Assembly: GCF_004761975.1 (NCBI RefSeq)
Contig: NZ_RQII01000040.1
Location: 19,433-83,432 of the forward strand
Source: Planococcus koreensis
GTDB lineage: Bacteria > Bacillota > Bacilli > Bacillales_A > Planococcaceae
DNA: 64,000 bases
Direction: 5' to 3'
In this document: positions 32,135 to 40,739 of the stretch, piece by piece
How the letters are laid out: each line of letters opens with the position of its first letter
Numbering within the stretch: position 1 is the first letter of the stretch
Position numbers and translations under genes: made by a program
Notes under the pieces: generated by a model
What the model saw: the letters and a program-made list of their open reading frames with translations, nothing else
Told to the model about the DNA's origin: nothing
The model's database searches: none

Positions 32135-32668
32135 TCAATCTGTTCTTTTTCGATAGATTCCCAGATAAGCGGACCAGGGGCCAACGTCCTCCTTGTAGCG
32201 TTCTGCCATAACACGGACAATCTGGGAAATATGAGTGAGGTCATGGACGGTCCATGTTGCGAGCAGTTCTTTCAAACGCACTGGCCCAAATTCAGGATGC
32301 ATGCCTGTTAGTTCAAGATGCTGCGACGGATCGACAAGGTCCCAAAGTTTTTGGATATTGTCTTTTCGAAGCTTTTGGAATTCCATGAGCAAGGCGTCAA
32401 TCGACTGCACTTGCGTTTTTTGCAGATGCGCGAAGCGGTCGAACGGCGGAAACGGCTCGCTTTCACCCTTTGACAAAATCATCTCCAGCCTCGGCATCCA
32501 GTCTGAAATCTCTGCTTCGACTAAATGGCCGATGACTTCATAAGCATTCCACGTATCATCGCCTTCATTGCATTCAAGCCAGCCTTCGGACAACCCGGAC
32601 AAAAAAACTTCCAATGTGCGCGGCGTGCGCTCAAGTATTTCAATGGCTTCTTCAAAATCGAAATTCAT
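32135..32668 (-). CDS. DinB family protein
   Basis: A 177-residue four-helix-bundle protein of the DinB/DUF664-like superfamily. DTWNAYEVIGHLVEAEISDW gives the first metal-ligand histidine and TVHDLTHISQIVRVMAERY the other two. The superfamily includes thiol S-transferases for bacillithiol and mycothiol, but most members are uncharacterised. The ATG at 32668 has AAGGGG eight bases upstream. It is divergent from the membrane protein gene at 32794. Confidence 0.85.
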   Translation of the reverse strand: MNFDFEEAIEILERTPRTLEVFLSGLSEGWLECNEGDDTWNAYEVIGHLVEAEISDWMPRLEMILSKGESEPFPPFDRFAHLQKTQVQSIDALLMEFQKLRKDNIQKLWDLVDPSQHLELTGMHPEFGPVRLKELLATWTVHDLTHISQIVRVMAERYKEDVGPWSAYLGIYRKRTD

Positions 32669-32793
32669 GTCAACGTCCCCTTTCTTCATCTATGATTGAT
32701 ATGATTTTAATAGATAATGTGATAAATGGAAACCTATTGCCTGCCAAATTTTTCATGCAGCTTCTTGGACTGGCAGAGGAGAGGAGTGAGGAT

Positions 32794-33732
32794 ATGCGAA
32801 ATGTGATTCTTGCCACATTGGTGGATTCGGATGAAATCGGCCGCCTTTATTCGAAAGATCGGCATTTGCTGTTCGAAGGGATCAGGCAATCGCTGGAGGC
32901 ACAGCTCGTGGGGCTAAGCCACAAAGATTTGCTTACGCTCAATCGTGTGAGGAATGGCGAAGTGCAGGAGGCACTTCAGCCGAAAGCGAACGCGAAGTAC
33001 GCCAAAGCGCTGCTGGCATTCATAACGAATAAAGAAATGGACGCTTTGTCGTTTGACAGCCTTTTGACTCCGCTGATTACGAAGGCAGTGGAAGACGAAT
33101 TCATCGCTTTTTACGCTGACGCCGGCAGGGTGGGAGAGGTGCTCTTCAGCATGGAGAAGCGGCTTAGCGAAATCCAGGATGACCTTAACTTACAAGAAGG
33201 CCTATACAATAATTTGGATATGCAAAAAGTCATGGAGAAGCGCGGCGGTTCAGGACAGGCAGGCGGCGCTGTGAAATCTGCTATGGACCAGTTCACGGCG
33301 GAATCATTTGCCCTAGCGATGAAACAAGTGCTGTCGCTTTTGAAAAAAGCCTCTTATAAAGCAGTGATTGCAAATATCGGCAAAGCTGTGTTTTCATCCG
33401 GCATCGTATCTTTTATCAAACCGATTGTACTGGCAGTGCTGGCAAAAGTAGGAATCGCAGCCATTGCGAAGGCAACTGTGGCGAAGGCATTATCAGTAAT
33501 CATCGGTGTTGGGGCAGTGACGGTGAGTATTCCAGCGGCATATGTGCTGCTGCCAGTTATACTGGCTTTTCTCAGTTACGAGGCGTATACGCTGCCGAAA
33601 AAACTTGGCACAAGATTGCCGAAGGAAATAACAGCAAAGCTGGAAGCGGATTTTGAAGCGATTAATAAAGCTGTTGCAGCGGAACTGGCGGAAAGCCTGC
33701 TGCAAGAACTGGACAAATGGATTGTGGACTGA
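32794..33732 (+). CDS. Unknown protein with C-terminal hydrophobic region
   Basis: I do not recognise this 312-residue protein. Residues 1 to about 190 are soluble, helical and charged. Two or three glycine/alanine-rich hydrophobic segments follow (about 200-275, for example KPIVLAVLAKVGIAAIAKA and VSIPAAYVLLPVILAFL), then a charged C-terminal helix (LEADFEAINKAVAAELAES). Membrane association or pore formation is possible. GAGGAG is seven bases before the ATG at 32794; an upstream ATG at 32692 has no ribosome binding site. It is monocistronic with its own terminator. Confidence 0.65.
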   Translation: MRNVILATLVDSDEIGRLYSKDRHLLFEGIRQSLEAQLVGLSHKDLLTLNRVRNGEVQEALQPKANAKYAKALLAFITNKEMDALSFDSLLTPLITKAVEDEFIAFYADAGRVGEVLFSMEKRLSEIQDDLNLQEGLYNNLDMQKVMEKRGGSGQAGGAVKSAMDQFTAESFALAMKQVLSLLKKASYKAVIANIGKAVFSSGIVSFIKPIVLAVLAKVGIAAIAKATVAKALSVIIGVGAVTVSIPAAYVLLPVILAFLSYEAYTLPKKLGTRLPKEITAKLEADFEAINKAVAAELAESLLQELDKWIVD

Positions 33733-33763
33733 AACGGCATCTTGCGAGACGCCGTTTTTTTAT
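33733..33763 (+). terminator. Intrinsic terminator
   Basis: AAACGGC and GCCGTTT arms followed by TTTTT, directly after the stop of the 32794 gene. Confidence 0.85.
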
Positions 33764-33842
33764 TTGTCCTTAAGCTATGACAGAAAAAATTGTGTAAAAT
33801 AGGAAGTAAGGATTTGGCAGGAAGGAGTCGGTCGAAGCAAGT

Positions 33843-35273
33843 ATGAAAACCTATTTAATCGCCGGCATCTACCTATGTGTTCTTGGCTTGTCGGCTTCCC
33901 TCTATTTCAGTGGGCTGCAAGAGCCGGAGGAGAGCGGCCATAATCGCCTTTTGCCTGTTGAAATCAAAGCCGTAAAAGCGGGCGCCAGTGAAGAAGGCAT
34001 CCGCAAGATTGTGTTGGACGCCAATAGGGAAGGCGACAAGATTTCGATTGCGGGGATGCAGCATAGCCAAGGTGGACAGACGCTGTATCCGAATGGGATC
34101 CTGCTGGACATGAAACCGTATAACCGGATCCTCGATTTTGACGAAAAAGCGAAGACCATCACCGTCCAGAGCGGCGCCACCTGGAATGATATCCAGCAGC
34201 ATATCAACCCGTACGGCCTGTCCTTAAAGGTCAGCCAATCGCAGAATATTTTCACTGTCGGTGGCTCGCTCAGCGTTCAGGCGCACGGGCTTGATATCCG
34301 CAATGGCGGCATGATCGACTCGGTCAAATCGCTGCGGCTGCTGAATGCGAACGGCGATATCATTGAATTGAGCGCATCGGAAAAACCGGAATTGTTCCAA
34401 GCCGTCATCGGCGGCTATGGGCTGTTCGGCGTCATCCTGGATGTGACGTTTGAGCTTGTGGACGACGAATTATACGAAGTCAGTACGGAACTTTTCGATT
34501 ACAAAGACTACACGAGTTATTTCCAGCAGCAAGTACTGGGGAATCCGAAAACAAAAATGCACTTGGCGCGGATTTCGATTTCGCCGGAAGGTTTTATGGA
34601 AGAGATGTATGCCATCAATTGCAGCTTGGTTGACGGGCAGGAGCAGCTCCCGGAGCACAGCGCATTGAAAGAGGAAAAGCTGATTGCAGCGCCAAAACTG
34701 CTGCTCGGAATTTCACGCTTGAATGATGAAGGCAAGGATTTGTTCTGGAATTCCCAGAAAACCTATATCCACTCCATTGACGGCAAACTCATTTCCCGCA
34801 ATAACGCCATGCGCTCTGATTCCGAATTCATGGAATACAGCAACGCCGCCAAAACCGAAATCCTGCAGGAATATTTCGTGCCGGTCGATGAGTTCGCGGA
34901 TTATATCGAAGACTTGAAAAAACTGCTCGAGCAGGAGGACAACTTCAATTTGCTGAATGTCACCATCCGCTACACCAGCCAGAATGACAAGGCGGTGCTG
35001 TCTTATGCCAGGGAAGACATGTTCTCGCTGGTGCTGCTGGTCAACCAGGAAGCGGACGCGGAGGGCATAGCCGAGACGGGGCGTGTCGTCCGCAGCATGA
35101 TCGACGTGACGCTGGACCATGGCGGAACTTATTATTTGCCGTATTACGGCTACCCGACCCAAGAACAGATGGTCCGTTCCTATCCCCGGACAAAAGAGTT
35201 TTTCGATTTGAAAGACCGCTATGATCCGGAGCAGCGCTTCCTGAATATGTTTTACGAGGAGTACCGGCAATGA
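33843..35273 (+). CDS. Membrane-anchored FAD-binding oxidoreductase (PCMH/VAO fold)
   Basis: A 476-residue flavoprotein with an N-terminal transmembrane anchor (about 4-25). The PCMH-type FAD domain has ISIAGMQHSQGGQTLYPNG near residue 66, ITVQSGATWNDIQQHI near 107, FTVGGSLSVQAHGLDIRNGG near 137 and AVIGGYGLFGVILDV near 188. The end, YDPEQRFLNMFYEEY, matches the sugar-lactone oxidase/DprE1-like group. No HxG flavinylation histidine was evident. The ATGA overlap with the half-MFS gene (35270) indicates coupled translation. The substrate is unknown. Confidence 0.85.
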   Translation: MKTYLIAGIYLCVLGLSASLYFSGLQEPEESGHNRLLPVEIKAVKAGASEEGIRKIVLDANREGDKISIAGMQHSQGGQTLYPNGILLDMKPYNRILDFDEKAKTITVQSGATWNDIQQHINPYGLSLKVSQSQNIFTVGGSLSVQAHGLDIRNGGMIDSVKSLRLLNANGDIIELSASEKPELFQAVIGGYGLFGVILDVTFELVDDELYEVSTELFDYKDYTSYFQQQVLGNPKTKMHLARISISPEGFMEEMYAINCSLVDGQEQLPEHSALKEEKLIAAPKLLLGISRLNDEGKDLFWNSQKTYIHSIDGKLISRNNAMRSDSEFMEYSNAAKTEILQEYFVPVDEFADYIEDLKKLLEQEDNFNLLNVTIRYTSQNDKAVLSYAREDMFSLVLLVNQEADAEGIAETGRVVRSMIDVTLDHGGTYYLPYYGYPTQEQMVRSYPRTKEFFDLKDRYDPEQRFLNMFYEEYRQ

Positions 35274-35833
35274 ACTATAAAAAATTTATTCAATACCAAG
35301 GCATGGTTGGCATGGCATCGACCATGATTTTTCCGTTCTATATCTTGCTGCTGAAAAATGCTGGCACCAGCTACGCCCAATTCGGTTGGGCATACGGACT
35401 CTTTGCCCTCACAGCTGCTGTCAGTTATCCGCTAATCGGCAAAGCCGGCGACCGGGTCGGCGACAAAATATTGCTTAGTGTCTATTCGTGGGGAATGGCG
35501 CTAACGCTGCTGTTTTTTCCGCTCGCCACGGAAATATGGCATGTCTACGGACTGCAAGTGGTGATGGGGCTTTTAGGAGCTGTCCAGAAAAATTCGGAAA
35601 AAACCGTGTTGGCACGCTATGTCGATAAGCCGACAGCTGGAAGGCAAATCGGCAATTACCATACATGGACATCGATTGCGGCGGCTATCGCAGTAATCGG
35701 AACTGGCTATTTGGTGGACTTTCTGACGATTGCGAGCATATTTTATATCGCTTCGTTTGCATTTGCATTGAGCGGTTTGTTAGCGATGAAAATGCCAACA
35801 GCCCAAACAGCTCCAGCATTTTCGGAAAAATAA
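35270..35833 (+). CDS. Half-length MFS-type transporter
   Basis: A 187-residue protein with six hydrophobic helices, equal to one six-helix half of a major facilitator transporter. GKAGDRVGDKILLSVYSWG is the motif-A-like loop between helices 2 and 3. The start overlaps the FAD oxidoreductase stop by four bases. Full MFS proteins have 12 helices, so this would need to dimerise or be a decayed gene; the clean operon position argues against simple decay. The substrate is unknown. Confidence 0.75.
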   Translation: MNYKKFIQYQGMVGMASTMIFPFYILLLKNAGTSYAQFGWAYGLFALTAAVSYPLIGKAGDRVGDKILLSVYSWGMALTLLFFPLATEIWHVYGLQVVMGLLGAVQKNSEKTVLARYVDKPTAGRQIGNYHTWTSIAAAIAVIGTGYLVDFLTIASIFYIASFAFALSGLLAMKMPTAQTAPAFSEK

Positions 35834-35896
35834 CGAATATCTCTTATCTGGTGGGGTATAGACTAATCAGTTCACATAAAGATTAGGAGCGGTCCC

Positions 35897-36643
35897 ATGA
35901 TCAATGAAAATACAAAAATAGGCATTACGGTACTGCTGCTTGCTGCGGGATTAGGATTTTCAGCTTTATTCATCGTATTGTTTTCCGAAATAGCGGAAGA
36001 AGCCATGGAGCAGGAAACCTGGCTATTCGACTCAGCAATTATCGGGTTTTTCCAATCAATCGAAAGTTCCGTGCTCGACGTATTAATGATTGCCACAACG
36101 GAGATGGGATCGGTATGGTTCGTGACGGCTTTCTCTATTGCAGTGGTTGGATTGTTGTGGTTCAAGGAACGCGATAAATGGGGGATCCTGTTTTTTCTCA
36201 TTGCGGTAGGCGGCGGGGGATTGTTAACCTTGTTGCTGAAGAACCTATATGAACGCGAACGGCCGTCGATCAATCCGGAAATAGATGCAATCGGCTTCAG
36301 TTTCCCAAGCGGCCATTCGATGGGGTCGGTCATCTTTTACGGCTTCGTTATGTACCTGGTTTTACGGGGGCAGAGGAGCGAGTTGTTCAAAGGGCTCGCC
36401 ATCAGCTTAATGGGTGTGCTCGTTGTCTTGATCGGCATCAGCCGCGTCTACCTGGGGGCTCATTTCCCGAGTGACGTGCTGGCTGGTTTTATCGCTGGCG
36501 CCATTTGGCTGATTTTGAGTATACTGGCACTGGAATGGATTCAATGGCAGAGCAGGAGCTCGGTGCGGCCAGTTCACGATATCCGGGATTTCCTGGCTAA
36601 AATGCTCAAAGGTACATTAAAGAAAATCAATCTGATTAAATAA
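35897..36643 (+). CDS. PAP2 family membrane phosphatase
   Basis: A 248-residue membrane protein with about six helices and the complete acid-phosphatase triad of PAP2 lipid phosphatases: KNLYERERP (about 113-121), FPSGHS (about 135-140) and SRVYLGAHFPSDV (about 183-195). It probably dephosphorylates phosphatidate-type lipids or undecaprenyl diphosphate at the outer face of the membrane. TTAGGAGCGG precedes the ATG. It lies 63 bases after the half-MFS gene and 27 before the Imm5-like gene, so one transcript is possible. Confidence 0.92.
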   Translation: MINENTKIGITVLLLAAGLGFSALFIVLFSEIAEEAMEQETWLFDSAIIGFFQSIESSVLDVLMIATTEMGSVWFVTAFSIAVVGLLWFKERDKWGILFFLIAVGGGGLLTLLLKNLYERERPSINPEIDAIGFSFPSGHSMGSVIFYGFVMYLVLRGQRSELFKGLAISLMGVLVVLIGISRVYLGAHFPSDVLAGFIAGAIWLILSILALEWIQWQSRSSVRPVHDIRDFLAKMLKGTLKKINLIK

Positions 36644-36670
36644 CAAAATCAAGCCTAAGGTGGGATGGAC

Positions 36671-37123
36671 ATGTCACAGCATCAATTTACAGATACAACA
36701 GAAACCAAAGAAGAAATTGAGAAATTGCTTGGGCAGATAGATCATCAAACAGCTGTCGGCTGGGCCGCAGACTGCGCAGAGCACGTCCTGGAAATTTTCG
36801 AAGAGCTCCATCCACAAGATAAACGCCCCAGAAAAGCCGTTCAAGCATGCCGCGATTGGGTAGCAGGAAGCATCAATGTGCGTGAAGCCCGGAGTGCAGC
36901 GTTTGATACCCATGCGGCAGCGCGCATGAGTGAAAATGAAGCGGCAATCGCGGCAGCGCGTGCAGCGGGGCAAGCGATTTCAACAGCCCACTTGTTTGGC
37001 CATGCTATTCACGCCTCTACATACGCAGCGAAATCTGTGGCATTTGCCAGTGGATTTGACGCTCAAGCCATTGCTGCTGAACGGAATTGGCAGCGCGACC
37101 GTCTGAGTGAACTTCAAAAGTGA
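36671..37123 (+). CDS. Putative immunity protein, Imm5-like
   Basis: A 150-residue Ala-rich helical protein. WAADCAEHVLEIFEELHPQD (about 28-47), RPRKAVQACRDWVAGSINVREAR and the repeated AAIAAARAAGQAISTAHLFGHAIHASTYAAKSV match the Imm5-type immunity proteins of polymorphic toxin systems. No toxin or secretion gene is adjacent, so the protein may be an orphan immunity gene or have another role. The ATG at 36671 has AAGGTGGG six bases upstream; an ATG at 36665 abuts that site. Confidence 0.7.
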   Translation: MSQHQFTDTTETKEEIEKLLGQIDHQTAVGWAADCAEHVLEIFEELHPQDKRPRKAVQACRDWVAGSINVREARSAAFDTHAAARMSENEAAIAAARAAGQAISTAHLFGHAIHASTYAAKSVAFASGFDAQAIAAERNWQRDRLSELQK

Positions 37124-37129
37124 GAATTG

Positions 37130-37164
37130 AAAAAGCGCAAAGGGCGGCATGCCCTTTGCGCTTT
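37130..37164. terminator. Bidirectional terminator
   Basis: AAAAGCGCAAAGGGC and GCCCTTTGCGCTTTT form a 15-bp perfect stem with a 5-base loop, ending at the stop codon of the EAL gene. Confidence 0.9.
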
Positions 37165-38381
37165 TATTGCATAAAAAGAAAGTCGTTTTCATAAATGAAC
37201 GAATAGCTGATGTCGATGTAGAGGAAATAGTCATCCGGCAGCGGGTAGCTGAACGTCCGGACCGTTTGGCCGGTCTCGATATCGGAATAGGTATCAGATA
37301 AGATGCCCTTATGCCACGTTTTCATATGCATGACGTTCTCCAGGAAATACGGGCGGAAAGCCCAGTTTGCACCTTGCACTTGAGGTTCGATTTCCCAAGT
37401 GCCGCCGCGGTTCCTGAAGTTTGAAGACACTTGCCGGCCATCGCTGCCGCAGATATACATACGGAAACTTTCTGCGGTGAACGGTTCGAGCAGCGATTCG
37501 ATAAACAAATCGGATTGCTCAGGCCCTTGCCATTTTGGCAGCAGCTTTTTCACTTTTTCCTCGCATTCGGCTGCGAAACGGAAACGGCCTTCGATCAGTG
37601 ATTTTTCACGCTGGACGAATTCCCATACATTGTTTCCGACATCGAGCTGCAATGCACCTGTCGGGAGAGGACTGAAAGACGGTTTCGCCAGATAAAAGCC
37701 TTGGTAATAATGGCCGCCGTGCTTCCAGGCAAAATAAAGCTGATTCTTATCCTCAATGTTTTCGTATGCCAGCTTTGCCCCGATGCGCCGGGCTAGCAGC
37801 GATAACGAATAAATGATGTCTTCGAAGATGTCCGGATTATTATTGCGGGTGATGCCGGTATTGATTTTTAAGATATTCGGGCGAAGCTGCCGGATGCGGT
37901 CGATATTCGAGCTTTTCGCACCGACGTGGTCGACCGCAATCTGGATGCCATAGGTTTTGTAATAAAGGAGCAAATGGCTCAATACATCGAAATCCTCGTC
38001 AAAGTCGTGTTCGGTGATTTCGAGGACGATGCGGTCCATCGGAAAACCTTTTGCTTCAAATTCCTGCAGGCTGTTGAGAAAGTCTTCTCCACCATTTGCG
38101 AGCAGCTGCGTGGCGTTGCGGTTGATGAACAACACGCCATCAGAACGGGTTTCAAGCATTTGGTCGATTGCTTGTTGGAGCAGTCTTCGATCGACATCGA
38201 TTTTAAAGTCGTCCGGCACGTCTGCGTCTTTGAAAAACGCTGATAAGCTTAGCCATTCACCATCTTCCTCGAACCGGCCGAGCAGCTCATAGCCGATGAC
38301 GGTATGCGTCACGGCACTGATGATTGGCTGGAAAGCAGGCTTTAGTTTTTGTGGGTTCTCAATAATATATAGTGGATCCAA
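37164..38381 (-). CDS. ykuI: YkuI-like EAL-domain c-di-GMP-binding protein
   Basis: A 405-residue protein with an N-terminal EAL domain (about 1-245) and a C-terminal YkuI_C, PAS-like sensor domain (about 250-405). EAL residues seen are GYELLGR (motif glutamate), INRNATQ, EITEH and QGFYLAKP. The usual DDFG metal site reads DHVGAKSSN, with the second Asp replaced by His. Bacillus subtilis YkuI has the same architecture and binds c-di-GMP with little hydrolysis. The start is TTG after AAAGGAGGACGC. It may be a c-di-GMP receptor rather than an active phosphodiesterase. Confidence 0.88.
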   Translation of the reverse strand: MDPLYIIENPQKLKPAFQPIISAVTHTVIGYELLGRFEEDGEWLSLSAFFKDADVPDDFKIDVDRRLLQQAIDQMLETRSDGVLFINRNATQLLANGGEDFLNSLQEFEAKGFPMDRIVLEITEHDFDEDFDVLSHLLLYYKTYGIQIAVDHVGAKSSNIDRIRQLRPNILKINTGITRNNNPDIFEDIIYSLSLLARRIGAKLAYENIEDKNQLYFAWKHGGHYYQGFYLAKPSFSPLPTGALQLDVGNNVWEFVQREKSLIEGRFRFAAECEEKVKKLLPKWQGPEQSDLFIESLLEPFTAESFRMYICGSDGRQVSSNFRNRGGTWEIEPQVQGANWAFRPYFLENVMHMKTWHKGILSDTYSDIETGQTVRTFSYPLPDDYFLYIDISYSFIYENDFLFMQ

Positions 38382-38416
38382 ATCGCGTCCTCCTTTGCGG
38401 AAATGGCATTACATGA

Positions 38417-38785
38417 TCATGAAAAGTAGATGATCACCATGATGATCATCACAGCGAGCATGGAAGAAATCAATGTAATGTGCATATTTGATGGGTAAAA
38501 GGTTTCGTTTATAATCTGCAGCCTTTTTTTCTTGTAGTTCTGGGTGGCGGAAAAGATGATTGTCAGCCCGAAAATACAAGCAAAAATGCCAAGGGCAATC
38601 GTAAAGATATCAACAAACTGGTTGCGGATGACCCCCATTGTGAAATGAAGGCTGGTCGCCAGGAATCCAACACCAACGATGGAAATTCCCGTCCGGATCC
38701 AGGCAAGGTAAGTGCGTTCATTCGCAAGATGCTGTTGGGTGTACAGCAGCTGGTTTTTCGGTTCTGGATTTGAACGGCGAGCCAT
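38417..38785 (-). CDS. DUF202 (YidH-like) membrane protein
   Basis: A 122-residue protein with three transmembrane helices (about 27-48, 57-77 and 100-121). It has the DUF202 signature LANERTYLAWIRTGISIVGVGF at about 20-41. The family is uncharacterised. AAAGGAGCGG precedes the ATG. The gene is 35 bases upstream of the YkuI-like gene on the same strand, so the two are probably co-transcribed. Confidence 0.9.
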   Translation of the reverse strand: MARRSNPEPKNQLLYTQQHLANERTYLAWIRTGISIVGVGFLATSLHFTMGVIRNQFVDIFTIALGIFACIFGLTIIFSATQNYKKKRLQIINETFYPSNMHITLISSMLAVMIIMVIIYFS

Positions 38786-39003
38786 CGTTTCCGCTCCTTT
38801 CCATAAAATTCATTTTAATAATTGTGCCACTGCCCCAAAGCTTATGCAAGAGCGGCAGACTGAAAATAAGTTTGCCGTGTGCTCCATAGATTTTAACAAC
38901 AGCGAATAATAAAAAACGGCTTCGAAAAAAATTGAATTGTTTAAAAATAACGGACAAGGGAAATGATAAAAAATAAGGTGAATAAATGAGGAGGAACAGA
39001 ACA

Positions 39004-39822
39004 TTGGGACATTATATTGAAGTTGAAGCAGGCGTAAAGGTTTATGCAGAAGATATCGGCATAGGGCAGCCGGTGGTTTTTATTCACGGTTGGCCACTGA
39101 ACAGCAAGTCTTTTGAATCACAGGTCGGTGAATTGGCCGTCAATAATTTCCGCTTTATCGGAATTGATCTGCGCGGTTACGGGAAATCAGACAAGCCGTG
39201 GTCCGGGTATGATTACGACACAGCTGCTAGCGATGTCAAGGCGGTCGTCGACCATTTGGAACTCGAGAATATCGTACTCGCTGGTTTTTCAATGGGTGGT
39301 CCGATTGCAATCCGCTATTTGTCCAAATATGGCCAGGACAATGTCGACAAGCTCTTATTGATGGGCCCTGCAGCGCCGTTATTCACACAGCGGGATGATT
39401 TTAAAATCGGCATGCCTCCTTCAGGCGTAGACGATATCATCAAACAGCTGAAAATGGACCGCCCACTTTTCTTATCGAAGTTTTCGGACATGTTCTTTGA
39501 ACAGAAAAAAACACCGGAGTTTCTACGTTGGTTCCAGTCGTTAGGTTTGGAAGCCGGTGCGCATTCCACCATCCTTTCTGCAATCTCCTTGCGTGATGAA
39601 GATTTGCGCGATGAAATCGCTGGCATCTCGTTGCCAACAGCTATTTTCCATGGCAAGAAAGATCAAATCTGCCCGTTCGAGCTGGCAGAACTGCTGCAAA
39701 AAGAAATTCCGAATTCCGTGCTTGTACCGTTTGAAAACAGCGGGCATGGCATAAACGCTGATGAACCGGATAAATTCAATACAGAGTTGATCAAGTTCCT
39801 GAAAAGCAAAGGCGTCGCGTAA
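39004..39822 (+). CDS. Alpha/beta hydrolase (arylesterase/haloperoxidase-like)
   Basis: A 272-residue alpha/beta hydrolase. FIHGWPLNSKSFE forms the oxyanion region, GFSMGG the nucleophile elbow (serine near residue 98), FHGKKDQICP the acid and ENSGHGINADEPD the histidine. DLRGYGKSDKPWSGYDYDT is typical of the cofactor-free haloperoxidase/arylesterase group. I use TTG 39004 because GGAGG is eight bases upstream; an ATG at 38986 overlaps that site. It is monocistronic. Confidence 0.9.
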   Translation: MGHYIEVEAGVKVYAEDIGIGQPVVFIHGWPLNSKSFESQVGELAVNNFRFIGIDLRGYGKSDKPWSGYDYDTAASDVKAVVDHLELENIVLAGFSMGGPIAIRYLSKYGQDNVDKLLLMGPAAPLFTQRDDFKIGMPPSGVDDIIKQLKMDRPLFLSKFSDMFFEQKKTPEFLRWFQSLGLEAGAHSTILSAISLRDEDLRDEIAGISLPTAIFHGKKDQICPFELAELLQKEIPNSVLVPFENSGHGINADEPDKFNTELIKFLKSKGVA

Positions 39823-39826
39823 ACCC

Positions 39827-39856
39827 AAAAGGCAGCTCTCAGCTGCCTTTTTTTTC
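39827..39856 (+). terminator. Intrinsic terminator
   Basis: AAAAGGCAGCT and AGCTGCCTTTT arms around CTC, followed by TTTT. Confidence 0.88.
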
Positions 39857-39979
39857 TGCCGAAAATAGTATCTTAAGCAGAGGTGAACCTGTATAGTGGG
39901 GGAGAGCTTTTCTCTTTTTGCATTTCGCGGATTCCATTGAGTGAAGTGCTAATGAGTTAAGTATAAGGAGGCCTCTATT

Positions 39980-40564
39980 ATGACCAAAAAAGTAGAAGAG
40001 CTGAGCGAAGGATTGCAGCGCAAAAAGACCGGCCATATATTTTATTATTCCAACGTTTTGGAAAAATACGTTGAGAATGCAATTTCATATATTGTTTTTG
40101 GCATCAAGCAAGGGGATCATGTGCTGTTAGTCGAAAATACGCGCATATACCCGATGATCCGCAAGGAGTTGGAACAGCGTTTAACAGTGGAGGAACTGGA
40201 AAAAGTGCTGTACATCGATAATTTCGATTTTTATTGGCGCAATAATAATTTCCATCCACGGACAATCATGAATCATTTCAATGAAGTGGCGGGCCCATTG
40301 CTCGAAAGCGGGAAAGCCGTCCGGACATGGGGCCACATTGAATGGGGTATGCAAGAAGACATTGAACGTGAAATTGTAGAATACGAAAAAGAATTGGACA
40401 CGATTGTGCATGAAAAGGATGCCGTATCTGTTTGTGCGTATGACGCTTCTAAGGTCACCGATTCTTTAAAGACAAAATTGATGGCAGTCCATGGGTTGTA
40501 TATGACAGATGAAAAAGTGCATGCACTCGCCATGAATAAAGCTCAAGAATCGGACACCGCTTGA
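39980..40564 (+). CDS. MEDS-domain (DcmR-like sensory) protein
   Basis: A 194-residue cytoplasmic protein consisting of a MEDS (methanogen/methylotroph DcmR sensory) domain. GHIFYYSNVLEKYVENAISYI and GIKQGDHVLLVENTRIYPMI open the fold; HEKDAVSVCAYDASKVTDSLK closes it. In other bacteria this domain sits in front of kinases or in anti-sigma regulators, but no output domain is fused here. AGGAGG precedes the ATG. Its terminator overlaps the stop codon. Confidence 0.8.
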   Translation: MTKKVEELSEGLQRKKTGHIFYYSNVLEKYVENAISYIVFGIKQGDHVLLVENTRIYPMIRKELEQRLTVEELEKVLYIDNFDFYWRNNNFHPRTIMNHFNEVAGPLLESGKAVRTWGHIEWGMQEDIEREIVEYEKELDTIVHEKDAVSVCAYDASKVTDSLKTKLMAVHGLYMTDEKVHALAMNKAQESDTA

Positions 40565-40594
40565 AATCCTGCGATTTCAAACGGTGTTTTTTTA
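40554..40594 (+). terminator. Intrinsic terminator overlapping a stop codon
   Basis: ACACCG/CGGTGT with TTGAAAT/ATTTCAA arms, the stem including the TGA at 40562, followed by TTTTTTT. Confidence 0.85.
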
Positions 40595-40739
40595 TGTCGA
40601 ACTTAAGGCAGGTTGTGAAATCAACTTGAAATTCTAAGCATAGGTTCGTTTGCACGGAGAGCGAAGGGGTATTTAAGCTATTAGAAGACATTGGCCAAGT
40701 TCGAGAGTTTCTTGGGTAATGAGTGAATGGAGGAAGATC

